Shown: piece after piece, positions 1 through 8,600 of the stretch
Numbering within the stretch: the stretch's first letter is position 1
Layout of the letters: every line of letters begins with the position of its first letter
From: Hylemonella sp.
GTDB lineage: Bacteria; Pseudomonadota; Gammaproteobacteria; Burkholderiales; Burkholderiaceae_C
Direction of reading: 5' to 3'
Assembly (NCBI GenBank): GCA_030680575.1
Contig: JAUXVI010000029.1
Span: forward strand, 1-63,866
Length of the DNA stretch: 63,866 nucleotides
Translations under genes and position numbers: made by a program
The notes under the pieces: generated by a model
Databases searched by the model: none
The model's input: only the letters and a program-made list of their open reading frames with translations
What the model was told of the DNA's origin: nothing

Positions 1-105
1 GCCCTGGCCAACATCAGCAAAAAGTGGACGATGCCGCTGCGCGACTGGAAGGCTGCATTGACCCGGTTTACCATTCAGTTCGAGGAGAGAATGCCCAAGA
101 ATTAA
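1..105 (+). CDS. IS256-family transposase, C-terminal fragment
   Basis: The window opens inside a reading frame (34 codons, TAA at 103-105). Its product contains NISKKWTMPLRDWK followed by an FTIQFEERM segment. This matches the conserved C-terminus of IS256/Mutator-type DDE transposases, which catalyse copy-paste transposition. The catalytic DDE residues lie upstream of the window and cannot be checked. Ten bases after the stop comes sequence resembling an IS256 terminal repeat, which supports the assignment. Whether the element is intact cannot be judged. Confidence 0.75.
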   Translation, partial: ALANISKKWTMPLRDWKAALTRFTIQFEERMPKN

Positions 106-139
106 CGCTCGCCCCGTTTACACAAAATTCGGGACACCC
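1..139 (+). mobile_element. Right end of an IS256-family insertion sequence
   Basis: Transposase 3' end (1-105), then GTTTACACAAAATTCGGGAC at 116-135 followed by ACC. IS256-family ends often carry this kind of TTTACACAAAATT...GACA sequence just outside the transposase stop. The exact outer boundary (about 136-140) is uncertain because the left end and the direct repeat are outside the window. From here to about 330 the DNA is visibly more AT-rich than the rest of the window. Confidence 0.65.
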
Positions 140-323
140 TCCTAAGCCCACTTTCAACCTGCTTATTTTTCTCTTTGCGTAGAGCAAACCAAGCCAAGGG
201 TATAGCCCCAGCTAATGTCGCAAGTTTGAATAATTTCGTGAAATACCATATGACAACAAAGAGTCCAAGGGGCAAAACAACCCGAAGAATAATCCCATGC
301 TGACGAAGAGTAGGCTTTGGCAT
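102..323 (-). pseudogene. Small membrane protein, 3' end probably replaced by the IS
   Basis: A 73-codon frame starts at ATG 323 with GGAGG about 10 nt upstream. The product has a short polar N-terminus, one or two hydrophobic segments (about residues 11-46, rich in I/L/V/F/W) and a basic stretch RKEKNKQ. The last dozen residues (RRVSRILCKRGER) are encoded by the IS terminal repeat, so the native C-terminus has probably been lost to the insertion. A longer start at 422 exists but has no better ribosome site. I do not recognise the family. It is either a truncated small inner-membrane protein or a chance frame. Confidence 0.4.
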
Positions 324-571
324 CGTCTCATGACCTCCAACGTAATGTATGCCGCAGAACCTGCGGTTTAGTCTGGCCTTCACAAATCGCGCAAGTCTTT
401 GATCGAATTTCATCTCTCGCATCGAGGTCGGTTATCTGGGCGGATAAAAATTCCTGCAAGCCCCGCAGTGTTCGCATCGATTCTAGGGCGCACAGGCCCG
501 TTGGCCTATCCCCAACCCGGGGGGGGGCACCAGGTGCAGTTCTTCTTGTGCCATGCTGGGATAATCCTCCC
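324..571. other. Intergenic stretch upstream of rlmB, no gene seen
   Basis: No convincing gene on either strand. It contains a run of nine G at 519-527 and a -10-like GATAAT at 560-565 just before the rlmB start. The overlapping frames are in the wrong register or lack family features. Confidence 0.5.
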
Positions 572-1306
572 ATGTCCTCCCCCAAAGTCCTGTTCGGCTT
601 CCACGCCGTGGGTGTTCGTCTGAAGACGGCGCCGAAATCCATCATCGAAATCTATTACGAGCCGACGCGGCGCGATGCGCGCATGCGCCAGTTTCTGGAA
701 AAAGCCACCGAAGCCGGGGCGCGCCTGATTGAGGCCGATGGCCTGCGTCTGGCCAAGCTGGCCGGCAGCCATGGCCACCAAGGGGTGGCAGCGCGGGTCG
801 AGCCGGTGGCCCAAGTTCATTCGCTGGACGACCTGCTCGACAGCATTGCCGAGCCGCCTTTGTTGCTGGTGCTCGATGGCGTGACCGATCCGCACAACCT
901 GGGCGCCTGCCTGCGCGTGGCCGACGGGGCGGGAGCCCATGCCGTGATCGCACCCAAGGACCATGCAGTGGGTGTCAATGCCACGGTGGCCAAGGTGGCC
1001 AGCGGTGCGGCCGAGACGGTGCCGTACTTCATGGTGACCAACCTGGCGCGCACACTGAACGAGCTCAAGGAGCGGAACATCTGGTGCATCGGCACCAGCG
1101 ACGATGCCCCCAAGACCCTGTATCAGGTCGATTTGAAGGGCCCGGTGGCACTGGTGCTGGGCGCCGAAGGGCAGGGCATGCGCCAGCTGACGCGCAAGAC
1201 CTGCGATGAGCTGATCAGCATTCCGATGAAGGGCGGCGTGGAGAGCCTGAATGTGTCGGTGGCCAGCGGCGTGTGCCTGTACGAGGCGCTGCGCCAGCGC
1301 GGCTAG
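572..1306 (+). CDS. rlmB: 23S rRNA (guanosine-2'-O-)-methyltransferase RlmB
   Basis: SpoU/TrmH-family enzyme that 2'-O-methylates G2251 of 23S rRNA using S-adenosylmethionine. With ATG 572 the product is 244 aa, close to the 243 aa of E. coli RlmB. The N-terminal substrate-binding part begins VLFGFHAV. The SPOUT knot motifs are present: [10 protein letters not shown] near residues 107-115, [10 protein letters not shown] near 195-204, and [17 protein letters not shown] near 216-232. The frame is open upstream to 317, but those residues have no family character. No Shine-Dalgarno precedes ATG 572. Instead GATAAT ends 6 nt before it, so a leaderless transcript is possible. The next genes face it convergently. 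Confidence 0.93.
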   Translation: MSSPKVLFGFHAVGVRLKTAPKSIIEIYYEPTRRDARMRQFLEKATEAGARLIEADGLRLAKLAGSHGHQGVAARVEPVAQVHSLDDLLDSIAEPPLLLVLDGVTDPHNLGACLRVADGAGAHAVIAPKDHAVGVNATVAKVASGAAETVPYFMVTNLARTLNELKERNIWCIGTSDDAPKTLYQVDLKGPVALVLGAEGQGMRQLTRKTCDELISIPMKGGVESLNVSVASGVCLYEALRQRG

Positions 1307-1333
1307 TAGCCCGGTCCGTGCTGTCGGGGGGCT

Positions 1334-1606
1334 TCAGGCTTGGACGTTGAGCAGACGGCCGGTGGCCTCGCCGCGGCTGTTGATGATGGGGGTGGCACTG
1401 TTGTGCTGGGACGTCTGGTGTTCCACTTGGCGAACTTCGTTGTGTGTCTGGGCAAATTCCTGGCGCGCGGCCTCGGTCTGCTTTTCCAATGATTTCAATT
1501 TGGCCTCAGCTTGGGTGGCCTCGCGCCGTGCTTGCTGCAGCTTGGCCTGGTACAGGCTCAACTGCTGGCTGGGCAGGCCGCTGGAGGAGGAGGCGAGGCC
1601 AAGCAT
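1334..1606 (-). CDS. Small coiled-coil protein with TGRLLNV tail (paralogue 2)
   Basis: 90-aa protein of unknown function. Residues 13-60 are rich in Q, A, E, K and R with heptad-like spacing, so a coiled coil is likely. There is no signal peptide or membrane segment. The C-terminus PIINSRGEATGRLLNVQA closely resembles that of the gene just upstream (PVVNTQGQTTGRMLNVTA). The two are tandem paralogues separated by 10 nt and presumably cotranscribed. The conserved tail in two independent frames is the main evidence that both are translated. No strong Shine-Dalgarno is visible. It ends 27 bp from the convergent rlmB. Confidence 0.6.
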   Translation of the reverse strand: MLGLASSSSGLPSQQLSLYQAKLQQARREATQAEAKLKSLEKQTEAARQEFAQTHNEVRQVEHQTSQHNSATPIINSRGEATGRLLNVQA

Positions 1607-1616
1607 GAGCGGTGTC

Positions 1617-1823
1617 TCAGGCTGTGACGTTGAGCATCCGGCCTGTGGTCTGCCCCTGGGTGTTCACCACGGGTTTGGGTTGCGCTTCCTGGTTCAGCAT
1701 TTGCGCTTCGGCATCGCGCTTCTGCTGCTGCAGCTTGACGGCCATGTCTTCTTCCGGCTTCTTTTGGGTCGCCTGGGTTTTCATGGCCTCTCGGGCGATC
1801 AGGGTGGTGGATGAGATTTCCAT
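1617..1823 (-). CDS. Small charged protein with TGRMLNV tail (paralogue 1)
   Basis: 68-aa protein of unknown function and the first gene of the two-gene unit. It starts MEISSTTLIAREAMK, has a central K/Q/E-rich helical stretch (residues 16-46), and ends PVVNTQGQTTGRMLNVTA, the same tail as its downstream paralogue. No signal peptide. No clear ribosome site; the start was chosen as the first ATG of the frame. Divergent from phoD across 105 bp, which should hold both promoters. Confidence 0.6.
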   Translation of the reverse strand: MEISSTTLIAREAMKTQATQKKPEEDMAVKLQQQKRDAEAQMLNQEAQPKPVVNTQGQTTGRMLNVTA

Positions 1824-1928
1824 GGGCTGCTTCGTGTCGGGGGTTAATCTTGCTGAAACACTGTACGGTCAGGCTTAAGGGCTGTCAAGGCAAGGGGCCT
1901 GAGGCCTCTCGACGGAGAAGGATGAGGG

Positions 1929-3491
1929 ATGCTGCAACGACGTGATCTGTTAGGGCTGGCCACCGCTGCTGCCAGCACGCTCTGGCTGCCGCGCAGCAGT
2001 TGGAGCCAGCCAAGGCTGAAGAATGACCCCTTTGCCCTGGGTGTGGCAAGTGGCTCCCCTCTGCACGATTCGGTGGTGCTGTGGACGCGCCTACTGCCAA
2101 GCGAGCCCTTGCACGGCCCGGTGACGCTGCGCTGGGAAGTGGCGCATGACGAGGGCTTCCGCCGTATCGTCCGCAGTGGCCAAGTGCAGGCACTGCCGGA
2201 GCTGGCCCACGCGGTACATGCCGAAGTCACGGGGCTGGCGCCGGACCGTTGGTATTTCTACCGTTTCCTGACCGGCGATGCCGTCAGCCCCATTGGCCGC
2301 ACACGCACCTTCCCGGCCCCTGATGCCAGCCCCGCCCGGTTGCGGCTGGGTTATGCCTCCTGCCAGCGCTGGGAGCATGGTTTCTACAGCGCCTGGCACC
2401 ACATGCGCGCCGAGAACCTGGACGCCGTGCTGTTCCTTGGCGACTACATCTACGAGTACCCGGGCGCCGTCAATGCCGTGCGCTCCGTGTCAGGTGGCTG
2501 GGTGCTGACGCTGGATGACTATCGCCAGCGTTATGCCTTGCACAAGAGCGATGCCAAGCTGCAGGCCATGCACGCGGCGTGCCCCTGGCTCGTGACCTGG
2601 GATGACCATGAGGTGCAGAACGATTATGCGGGTCTGCACGAGGGCAATGGTGTGCTCGGCATGGGCACGGTGGCGGACTTCGCGGCCCGTCGTGCTGCGG
2701 CCTACCAGGCCTATTACGAGCACATGCCGCTGCGGGCTTCAGTGCTGACCCAGGCGCTGGCGGGTTTGAGTCGTGGTGCCGAGATGCGCATCTACCAGCA
2801 GGTTCCGTTCGGCCGACTGGCATCCCTCTATCTGCTCGATGCACGGCAGTACCGCGATCGCCAGCCCTGTCTGAAGAACGGCAAGCCGGGCGGCAGTCTG
2901 GTTGATCCGGCGGCGTGTGCCGCCTGGAACGATCCGCAGCGCAGCTACCTGGGCCGCGCGCAGGAGCAGTGGCTCGATGGCGCACTGGCCCGTTCGGGCG
3001 GCCGCTGGAACGTGATCGGGCAGCAGACCTTGTTTGGCATGCGTGACGCCCATTCCGGGCCGGGGCAGCGCCTGTGGAACGATGGCTGGGACGGTTACGC
3101 CGCGGCCCGTACGCGCCTGACCGATGCGCTACGTCACTACCAGGTGAGCAACCCGGTGCTGTTGGGCGGTGATGTGCATGAGAACTGGGTCGGGCATGTC
3201 AAAGCTGACTATGCTGATGTCGCCAGCTCCGCCGTGGGTGTGGAGTTCTGTGGCACCAGCATCAGCTCACGCGCAGGCGGCGCAGCGCAGGTGGCGGAAC
3301 GGCTGGCCGAGAACCCGCATTACGTTTTTGCCGATGCGAAGTACCGCGGTTATGGGGTGGTTGAATTCACACCGGGGCAACTCAGCACCACGCTGCGCGC
3401 CGTCGTTGATGCGACCCAGCCCGACTCAGCGATCACAACCCTGGCACGTTTTGCCGTGACCTCCGGCCGTCCGGTGATCGAACAGGTCTGA
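1929..3491 (+). CDS. phoD: Alkaline phosphatase D family protein (PhoD-like)
   Basis: Metallo-phosphatase/phosphodiesterase of the PhoD family, 520 aa, expected in the periplasm. The N-terminus MLQRRDLLGLATAAAS has a twin-arginine signal followed by a hydrophobic stretch, so Tat export is likely. A PhoD N-terminal domain (about residues 35-130, FALGVASGSPLHDSVVLWTR) precedes the catalytic domain. That domain contains FLGDYIYEYPG, VTWDDHEVQNDYA and GGDVHENWVGH, the usual metal-ligand segments. Family members release phosphate from phosphomono- and diesters. The convergent neighbour is a PhnD-like binding protein, so a shared phosphorus-scavenging role is possible. No Pho box was identified by eye. 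Confidence 0.88.
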   Translation: MLQRRDLLGLATAAASTLWLPRSSWSQPRLKNDPFALGVASGSPLHDSVVLWTRLLPSEPLHGPVTLRWEVAHDEGFRRIVRSGQVQALPELAHAVHAEVTGLAPDRWYFYRFLTGDAVSPIGRTRTFPAPDASPARLRLGYASCQRWEHGFYSAWHHMRAENLDAVLFLGDYIYEYPGAVNAVRSVSGGWVLTLDDYRQRYALHKSDAKLQAMHAACPWLVTWDDHEVQNDYAGLHEGNGVLGMGTVADFAARRAAAYQAYYEHMPLRASVLTQALAGLSRGAEMRIYQQVPFGRLASLYLLDARQYRDRQPCLKNGKPGGSLVDPAACAAWNDPQRSYLGRAQEQWLDGALARSGGRWNVIGQQTLFGMRDAHSGPGQRLWNDGWDGYAAARTRLTDALRHYQVSNPVLLGGDVHENWVGHVKADYADVASSAVGVEFCGTSISSRAGGAAQVAERLAENPHYVFADAKYRGYGVVEFTPGQLSTTLRAVVDATQPDSAITTLARFAVTSGRPVIEQV

Positions 3492-3498
3492 GTTCGGC

Positions 3499-4311
3499 TC
3501 AAAGGCCGAGCCAGATGATGAGCTTTTTTTCCAGATCGTCTGAGGGGGCGACAAAGCCTTTGTAGCCGGAAGCGGCGAGGGCCCGGCGGCCCGGTTCGCT
3601 CTGGTCGAGCCCAAGCAGGGCATCACGCAGCGCGTTGGCAACAGAGGGGTCGAGTCGGGGGGAGACAATCCACTGCTTGATGGGCATGGGGCGCGACTCG
3701 GCGCAGGTCTGTCCGCCCTTGCCCTTCCAGGCCTTGATCACGCTGCCAGAGGCGGTGGCGCCGTAGGCGGCGAAACCATTTTCCACGTAAAAGGGCACGG
3801 CATCCTGGTAGCGCGTGGTCTGCAGTTTCACGTCGGTCGGTTTCAAGTTGTGCTCAGCCAGCATGGCGCGTGTCATGACGGCCGTGATGGAGTCCGGGTC
3901 GGGCGTCACAAAGGCCTTGCCGGCCACCGTGGCCCAGTTCTGGATCGGTTGCGCTTCCTTGCACAGGAAAGACACCTTGTACTCGGTATAGCCGGCGGTC
4001 CAGGCCACGGCCTTGAAGCCGCTGCCCTTGATGGCCTCGAAGGCAATGTGGGAGGGGTGGACAAAAGCCAGATCGAGCTGCCCTTTCTTCAGGGCGTCAC
4101 GCAGGCCGTTGTAGCTGCTGATGACCTTGATCTGGACCGGTTGGCGGCTGCTGGTGCTCAGCACTTTGGCGATGGCGTCGAAGCGCGCCTCGATTTCATT
4201 GTCGGTGGCGCGGTAGGTCACGCCTTCCGTGATGCCGATGACCAAGGCCTGGGCTGAAAAAACGGCACCGCAGGCCAGTGCGGCTGCAACGATGCGTGCA
4301 CACAATTTCAT
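3499..4311 (-). CDS. PhnD-like phosphate/phosphonate-type periplasmic binding protein
   Basis: Extracytoplasmic solute-binding protein of the PhnD family, 270 aa from ATG 4311 (a second ATG lies one codon earlier). The signal peptide is roughly residues 1-23 (ARIVAAALACGAVFSAQA). The mature part starts LVIGITEGVTYRATDNE and contains SSYNGLRDALKKGQLDLAFVHPSH, typical of this fold, in which early residues and the FVHPSH segment line the oxyanion pocket. No PhnC ATPase or PhnE permease is adjacent, so it is an orphan binding protein and could serve a sensor or a distant transporter. Substrate cannot be deduced. The gene tail lies 7 bp from phoD. Confidence 0.8.
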   Translation of the reverse strand: MKLCARIVAAALACGAVFSAQALVIGITEGVTYRATDNEIEARFDAIAKVLSTSSRQPVQIKVISSYNGLRDALKKGQLDLAFVHPSHIAFEAIKGSGFKAVAWTAGYTEYKVSFLCKEAQPIQNWATVAGKAFVTPDPDSITAVMTRAMLAEHNLKPTDVKLQTTRYQDAVPFYVENGFAAYGATASGSVIKAWKGKGGQTCAESRPMPIKQWIVSPRLDPSVANALRDALLGLDQSEPGRRALAASGYKGFVAPSDDLEKKLIIWLGL

Positions 4312-4371
4312 CACGAACTCCCCAGAATCAAGCGATTTGAAAACGGAAGACTACCTGCAGGCAGTGTAGCT

Positions 4372-4923
4372 TCAGAAATTCTGGGCCCACCACAGGCGCA
4401 GCCGCATACCGGTTTCGGAGATGTAACCAATTTCGGCAAAGCGGATGTTGCCCTGTGAATTGAGCACGATGAAAGCTGGGACGGAAGACAGTCCATAGCG
4501 GCGTGTGATGCTGCCGTCGGTATCAATGGCGGTCTGCCAGGCCAGTCCGCGTTGGTTCAGTACCGCCTGTACCCGGGCTGCATCACCCGACTGCATGGCC
4601 ACCCCCAGCACGGGCCAGTCGCGTTGCACGGCACTGATGCTGTCTTCTTCCAGTCGGCAGATCGGGCACCACTCGGCCCAGAAGTGCAGGGCCATGGCGC
4701 GGCCAGGGTGGGCGGTACGCCATGGTTCAAGGTCGATACGGCTGATGGCGTGCGGGCTGGCCAGGGGCGCGCTGAACGCCGGTGCCGTTCCGGCAGGCAG
4801 ATGGCGTGTCTGCCACAGGTGAATACCGGTGTAGATCAGCATCACCATCAGCAGCGTGAGGCCATGGGAACGCCAGTCCAATAGCCAGGACCTGAAGCCG
4901 AGCCAGAGTTGCCGAACGCGCAT
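4372..4923 (-). CDS. Membrane-anchored thioredoxin-fold protein (ScsD/DsbE-like)
   Basis: 183-aa protein with one N-terminal membrane helix (about residues 20-37, HGLTLLMVMLIYTGIHLW) and a periplasmic thioredoxin domain. The active site is WAEWCPICRLEE (Cys-Pro-Ile-Cys), and the cis-proline loop is LSSVPAFIVL. This resembles the ScsD/TlpA-like disulfide oxidoreductases. It probably acts as a periplasmic thiol-disulfide exchange protein; the partner is unknown. It sits 15 nt downstream of serB in the mfd-serB direction and may be cotranscribed. No other dsb or copper gene is adjacent. Confidence 0.8.
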   Translation of the reverse strand: MRVRQLWLGFRSWLLDWRSHGLTLLMVMLIYTGIHLWQTRHLPAGTAPAFSAPLASPHAISRIDLEPWRTAHPGRAMALHFWAEWCPICRLEEDSISAVQRDWPVLGVAMQSGDAARVQAVLNQRGLAWQTAIDTDGSITRRYGLSSVPAFIVLNSQGNIRFAEIGYISETGMRLRLWWAQNF

Positions 4924-4938
4924 GGTCGGGCGTCCGTC

Positions 4939-5661
4939 TTACTTCAGGATCTCGAGCAGACGGTCGAGGCCGCCGCTGTTGATGGCGACCATCGCCTGTT
5001 CGCGCACCTTGGGCTTGGCATGGTAGGCCACTGAGAGGCCGGCTTCAGCCATCATGGGCAGGTCGTTCGCGCCATCGCCCATGGCGATGGCCTGCTGCGG
5101 GCGAATGCCCATCTGCTCACAGGTCTGCAGCAGCATGCGGCGCTTTTCCGCCCCGTCGCAGATGTCGCCCCAGGGTTGGTCCACCAGGCGGCCGGTCAGC
5201 ATGCCGCAGTTGGGGCCGCTCTCGATCTCCAGCACGTTGGATCGGGTGTAGTCGATATCCAGCTGGTCGCGCACGCGGTCGGTGAAGAAGGTGAAGCCGC
5301 CGCTGACCAGCAGCACCTTCATGCCAACGGCCTTGCAGGCGGCCACCAGATTGGCGGCGCCCGGGTTGAGCTGCAGGCGTTCGCGGTAGACCGATTCCAT
5401 GTCGGCCACGGTCACGCCTTTGAGTAGCGCGACACGGCGGCGCAGGCTTTCCTTGAAGTCGGTTATCTCGCCGCGCATGGCAGCTTCGGTGATGGCGGCG
5501 ACCTCGGTCTTGCGGCCAACCGCATCGGCGATTTCATCCACGCACTCGATGTTGATGAGGGTGGAATCCATGTCGAAAGCGATGAGTTTGAAGTCGCTCA
5601 GACGCTGGGGGACGGTGATGCCTTGGATGACGAGGCCGGGGGCGATTTCTTGGGCGGTCAT
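4939..5661 (-). CDS. serB: Phosphoserine phosphatase SerB
   Basis: Cytosolic HAD-superfamily phosphatase that converts phosphoserine to serine, the last step of serine synthesis. 240 aa. Motif I FDMDSTLI (Asp nucleophile) is near residue 31, motif II LLVSGGFTFF near 115, and motif III/IV GDGANDLPMMAEAG near 195. The product corresponds to the catalytic core without the extra N-terminal ACT-like domain of E. coli SerB. It lies 9 nt downstream of mfd, so the two are probably one transcript. Confidence 0.95.
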   Translation of the reverse strand: MTAQEIAPGLVIQGITVPQRLSDFKLIAFDMDSTLINIECVDEIADAVGRKTEVAAITEAAMRGEITDFKESLRRRVALLKGVTVADMESVYRERLQLNPGAANLVAACKAVGMKVLLVSGGFTFFTDRVRDQLDIDYTRSNVLEIESGPNCGMLTGRLVDQPWGDICDGAEKRRMLLQTCEQMGIRPQQAIAMGDGANDLPMMAEAGLSVAYHAKPKVREQAMVAINSGGLDRLLEILK

Positions 5662-5670
5662 GGTCGTGTT

Positions 5671-8600
5671 TCAGTTTGACGCGGAAATGGGTTCAGTGGT
5701 GGGCTGGCCGAGCGAGCGCAGCACGTCGCGCACCAGGTGGGCACGCGCCTTGGGATCGGGCAGTTCGCGTTCGATGCGCAGTTTTTCGTTACCGGCGAGT
5801 TTGATGTGACGGTTCTTCTGGATCAGTTCGATCACCCGCATGCCGTCGACCGGGGCATCTTTCCTGAAGGTGATGGTGATCAGGTGCGGCGCGGCATCGA
5901 CCTTGACCACGCCGTAGGGTTTGGCAATCACGCGCAGGCGGTGCACGTCGATGAGGGTCTGCGTCTGGGCGGGGAGCTTGCCGAAACGGTCGACAATCTC
6001 CTCCATCAAGGCATCGATCTGCTCGGTGTTCTTGGCCGTGGCCAGCTTCTTGTAGAAACTCAGGCGCATGTGCACGTCGCCGCAATAATCGTTGGGCAGC
6101 AGGGCAGGGGCGTGCAGGTTGATGTCGGTGGTGGCGCTCATGGGCGCCAGCAGGTCTGGTTCCTTGCCGTCCTTCAGGCTGCGCACTGCCTCGCTCAGCA
6201 TTTCGTTGTAGAGCTGGAAGCCGACCTCCAGCATGTTGCCGCTCTGGTTCTCACCCAGCACCTCGCCGGCACCGCGGATTTCCAGGTCGTGCATGGCCAG
6301 ATAGAAGCCGGAGCCGAGTTCCTCCATCTGCTGGATGGCGTCCAGGCGCTGGGACGCCTGTTTGGTCAGACTGTCCTTGTCGGGCACCATCAGGTAGGCA
6401 TAGGCTTGGTGGTGGCTGCGCCCGACCCGGCCGCGCAGCTGGTGCAACTGCGCCAGGCCGAACTTGTCAGCCCGGCTCATGACGATGGTGTTGGCCGTCG
6501 GCACATCAATGCCGGTCTCGATGATGGTCGAGCACAGCAGCAGGTTGTAGCGTTGCGCGACGAAGTCGCGCATCACGGCCTCCAGCTGGCGCTCGGGCAT
6601 CTGGCCGTGTGCCACGGCAATGCGCGCTTCCGGTAGCAGCTCTTCCAGCTTGGCGCGGCGATTCTCGATGGTCTCCACCTCGTTGTGCAGGAAATAGACC
6701 TGGCCGCCGCGCTTCAATTCACGCAGTACGGCCTCGCGGATGACGCCGTTGCCTTCGGTTCGCACAAAGGTCTTGATCGCCAGGCGGCGCTGCGGTGCCG
6801 TGGCGATCACGCTCAGGTCGCGCAGGCCTTCCAGCGCCATGCCCAACGTGCGCGGAATGGGGGTGGCAGTCAGCGTCAACACGTCCACCTCGGCGCGCAA
6901 GGCCTTCATGGCCTCCTTGTGGCGCACGCCGAAACGATGCTCCTCGTCAATGATGAGCAGACCCAGGTTCTTGAAATGGGTGTCGGGACTCAGCAGCTTG
7001 TGGGTGCCGACCACGATGTCAATGGTGCCGTCGGCAATGCCTTTCATGGCCGCCGTGACTTCTTTGGCCGAGCGGAAGCGGCTCATCTCCGCGACCTTCA
7101 CCGGCCATTTGCTGAAACGGTCGACCAGGGTCTGGTAGTGCTGTTCGGCCAAGAGCGTGGTCGGCGCCAGGAAGGCCACTTGCCGCCCGCCCGTGACCGC
7201 GATGAAGGCGGCGCGCAGCGCCACCTCGGTCTTGCCGAAACCGACGTCGCCGCAGACCAGCCGGTCCATCGGCCGCGGTGAAATCATGTCCTGGATCACG
7301 GCATGGATGGCCGCACGCTGGTCGGCGGTCTCTTCGAACCCGAAGTCGTTGGCAAAGACCTCGTAATCCTTGGCCGAGAAGCGGAACGGGTGGCCTTCGC
7401 GTGCAGCACGGCGGGCATAGATGTTGAGCAGCTCGGCCGCGGCATCGCGAATCTGCTCGGCGGCGCGGCGTTTGGCCTTTTCCCACTGGCCGGAGCCGAG
7501 CCGGTGCAGCGGCGCCTCGTCTGCGCTGACGCCGGTGTAGCGGCTGATCAACTGCAGCTGGCTGACCGGCACGTAGAGCACGGCCTTGTCGGCGTACTCG
7601 AGGTGGAGGAATTCCTGCATCTCGGGTGTGCCATCGTCCTGCAGCTGGCCGACGCTCATGTTGACCAGACCGCGGTAGCGGCCGATGCCGTGCGCGGAAT
7701 GCACCACCGGGTCACCGACGTTGAGCTCGCTCAGGTCCTTGATCAGCGCCTCGACGTCGCTGACCTGTTCCTGCTTCTTGCGCCGGCGCGTGGTGGGGCC
7801 GGCCGCAAACAGCTCAGTCTCGGTGATGAAGTCCAGGCCTTCATCCAGCCAGCCAAAGCCGCTGGCCAACGCTGCGGTGGCGATGCCGACCTTTTCGTCG
7901 CTGGCCTGGAACTCGGCCAGCGAATCGAAGGCCGGTGGCATCAGGCTGCTGGCGCGCAGGAAGTCGAGCAGGCTCTCGCGGCGGCCGTCGCTTTCGGCCA
8001 GCAGCAGCACGCGGTGCTGTGTGTTGCGGATATGGGCCTTGAGGCGGGCCAATGGGTCCTCGGCGCCGCGCACCACGGCCAGCTCCTCGATCTTTTGGAA
8101 GGTCGTGCCCCAGGCGCTGTCCTCGTTGTCGGGTTGTTCGCCGGCACGCAGGGCCAGCTGGGCGTGGCTGTTGGCCTGGGCATAGAACTGCTCGGCATTC
8201 AGGAACAGGGTGTCGGGCGGTAGCGCGGGACGATCCGGGTCGCCCTGGGCCAGGCGAAAGCGCTCCTTGGCATCCTGCGAGAAGTGCTGGAAGGCCGGCT
8301 CCAGATCGCCATGCAGCACCACGGTGGCATGGGCTCCGAGGTAGTCGAACACCGTGGCCGTCTGTTCGAAGAACAGCGGCAGGTAGTACTCGATGCCGGC
8401 AGAGGCCACGCCGTTGCCGATGTCCTTGTAGATGCGGCTCTTGGTCGGATCGCCTTCGAGCAGTTCGCGCCAGCGCTGGCGAAACAGCTTGCGGGCGGCA
8501 TCGTCCATCGGAAACTCGCGTCCGGGCAGCAGGCGCACTTCGGGCACCGGGTACAGGCTGCGCTGGCTGTCGGGGTCGAAGGTGCGGATGGAGTCGACCT

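Noticed and set aside
519..527. Run of nine G upstream of rlmB as a phase-variable promoter tract
   Set aside because: It lies well outside the -10/ATG region and no paired -35 spacing depends on it; a single sequence cannot show variation.
5737..8223. Large plus-strand frames (about 200-300 codons) across mfd
   Set aside because: Antisense shadows of a highly conserved gene, His/Gln/Val-rich with no motif, a common artefact in GC-rich DNA.
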